DNA of 6,175 nt from Oscillospiraceae bacterium. Its GTDB lineage: Bacteria; Bacillota; Clostridia; Oscillospirales; Acutalibacteraceae. The notes under the pieces are model-generated. The model searched no databases. It was not told the origin of the DNA and was given only the letters and a program-made list of their open reading frames with translations. The stretch spans positions 1,525-7,699 of the forward strand of contig DNGF01000041.1 in assembly GCA_003486665.1 (NCBI GenBank), in the 5' to 3' direction. The translations under genes were made by a program, and so were the position numbers. This document shows positions 5,733-6,175 of this stretch, one piece after another; position 1 is the first letter of the stretch; each line of letters opens with the position of its first letter.

Positions 5733-5782
5733 AATCACTCGAAAAGGTTTTATTCCCCCCTTCCTTTTCGGGTGATTTTTTT
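5733..5782 (+). terminator. Strong intrinsic terminator with a C-rich loop
   Basis: A 15-pair stem (5733-5747 with 5763-5777, one G-U wobble) closes a 15-base loop that contains CCCCCC (5755-5760), and the T-run covers 5776-5782. It ends the short transcript and insulates the MarR promoter downstream. Confidence 0.9.
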
Positions 5783-5865
5783 CTACTGAACAACTTGCAG
5801 AACACACCCTGCTTGAATTCATTTACACCATACCGCTCAAATATTCCTTTACCTACATTTTTATT
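5783..5865. other. Spacer between the terminator and the MarR promoter region
   Basis: AT-rich DNA with no ribosome binding site, open frame or hairpin that I can support. Together with 5563-5782 it completes a gene-free stretch of about 415 bases before the MarR gene. Confidence 0.4.
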
Positions 5866-5889
5866 TGCACAAAAAGTTCATAAATTATT
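5866..5889. promoter_or_regulatory. Second copy of the shared upstream box
   Basis: TGCACAAA-N5-CATAAATTATT, the same 8+11 conserved bases and 5-base gap as at 5336-5359. It ends 14 bases before the MarR -35 box, compared with 12 bases at the other promoter. The right-hand inverted arm of the first copy is missing here. Confidence 0.6.
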
Positions 5890-5895
5890 AACAGT

Positions 5896-5913
5896 CAAAT
5901 GTATTGACATTTG
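5896..5913. promoter_or_regulatory. Perfect inverted repeat over the -35 box: candidate MarR operator
   Basis: CAAATGT-ATTG-ACATTTG is a 7-base perfect inverted repeat, 18 bases in total, that contains the -35 hexamer. Its size and position are typical of operators through which MarR regulators repress their own genes. A 9-base direct repeat TGTTGAATG (5912-5920 and 5932-5940) with a 20-base period adds further possible contact sites. Confidence 0.6.
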
Positions 5914-5932
5914 TTGAATGGTAAACTATAAT
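5904..5932 (+). promoter_or_regulatory. Perfect consensus promoter of the MarR gene
   Basis: TTGACA (5904-5909), a 17-base spacer and TATAAT (5927-5932). The expected start is near 5939, giving a leader of about 39 bases with an AGGAG ribosome binding site at 5964-5968. Confidence 0.9.
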
Positions 5933-5977
5933 GTTGAATGTCGTACAATTAATTAAATTATTTAGGAGAGCGTATAT

Positions 5978-6175
5978 ATGAAAGAAACGGTTCATAATGA
6001 GCTGCGTTCGCTTTCGCACCTCATTTACAGATTCATAGAAAATCTTCCGAATAAAAAGCAAATCGAATCAATGACAGGAACGAACGGCTGTATAATCGGA
6101 TATCTTAACGAAAACAGCGATCACGATGTTTTTCAAAAGGATATTGAAAAAGCCTTCGGAATAACACGTTCGACC
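5978..6175 (+). CDS. MarR-family transcriptional regulator, N-terminal part (runs off the window)
   Basis: ATG 5978 lies 9 bases after AGGAG, and 66 codons are visible before the window ends. The sequence begins with the first dimerisation helix (ELRSLSHLIYRFIENL, about residues 8-23). It continues with MTGTNGCIIGYLNENSDHD (about 32-50) and FQKDIEKAFGITRST (52-66), the first helices of the winged helix-turn-helix with the start of the recognition helix. The TGTNG-IIGYL-EN-D-D-FQ-D-E-F-I-RST pattern is one I know from clostridial MarR proteins, which bind DNA as dimers and often repress their own promoter and a neighbouring transporter gene when no ligand is present. The usual family length is about 140-160 residues, so over half is missing. 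The palindrome on its -35 box fits autoregulation. Its ligand and downstream partners cannot be seen here. Confidence 0.9.
   Translation, partial: MKETVHNELRSLSHLIYRFIENLPNKKQIESMTGTNGCIIGYLNENSDHDVFQKDIEKAFGITRST

Larger units (their letters stand above)
5407..5782 (+). ncRNA. Candidate short structured transcript (about 375 bases), possible regulatory RNA or small-peptide mRNA
   Basis: A perfect promoter upstream and a very strong terminator at the end define a discrete unit. After a possible 41-codon frame the RNA can fold into a row of hairpins: 5566-5597 (GCAAT, one-base bulge, CCGCAC paired with GTGCGG-ATTGC), 5607-5622 (CGGCT/AGCCG), 5654-5664 (CCGC/GCGG) and 5691-5704 (TCCGA/TCGGA). 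The terminator hairpin has six C residues in its loop, like firmicute small RNAs that pair with G-rich ribosome binding sites. It does not look to me like RNase P RNA, tmRNA, SRP RNA or 6S RNA. Whether the RNA, the peptide or both is the product is open. Confidence 0.4.

Overview
The window looks like chromosomal DNA from a low-to-moderate GC Gram-positive Clostridia species, probably a gut Ruminococcus/Oscillospiraceae-type anaerobe. The signs are AGGAGG-type ribosome binding sites, near-consensus TTGACA-17-TATAAT promoters, strong hairpin-plus-T-run terminators, and protein families typical of that group (DUF6110 with its ATPase, a membrane-anchored M20 peptidase, a clostridial-type MarR regulator). 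The genus is inferred; no rRNA or marker gene is present.

Layout. Positions 1-135 hold the C-terminal end of a membrane protein. A promoter at 218-246 with a palindrome at the expected start of transcription leads into a two-gene operon: a small Gly-rich membrane-segment protein of the DUF6110 type (302-556), then, 2 bases later, a 692-residue P1B-type metal ATPase (559-2637). A 313-base gap follows, with a very long hairpin terminator (2693-2749) and the promoter of a single-pass membrane protein (2951-3565). That gene converges on a membrane-anchored M20 metallopeptidase on the minus strand (3632-5101), and one bidirectional terminator (3585-3617) sits between them. The divergent region 5102-5371 carries the peptidase promoter and several direct and inverted repeats. 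From 5372 a perfect consensus promoter drives a short, hairpin-rich transcription unit ending at a very strong terminator (about 5407-5782), which may encode a 41-residue peptide and/or act as RNA. A second perfect promoter then drives a MarR-family regulator truncated by the window edge (5978-6175).

How the genes may work together. The most interesting part is the DUF6110-ATPase pair. The ATPase has an Arg-rich N terminus (GRIRVRM) instead of a CxxC metal-binding domain, an FSCALKLS motif in place of CPC, and a HS in place of the usual HP. These traits, plus the small Gly/Ala-rich membrane partner and the DtxR-like palindrome at the promoter, fit the P1B-6 ATPase loci (fez) that build iron-storage ferrosomes, and are also reminiscent of the mycobacterial PacL1-CtpC pair. 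This assignment is an inference from motifs and recalled literature.

The second point of interest is at the right end. The promoter of the small transcript and the promoter of the MarR gene share the bipartite upstream element TGCACAAA-N5-CATAAATTATT at nearly the same distance from -35, which suggests that they are co-regulated.
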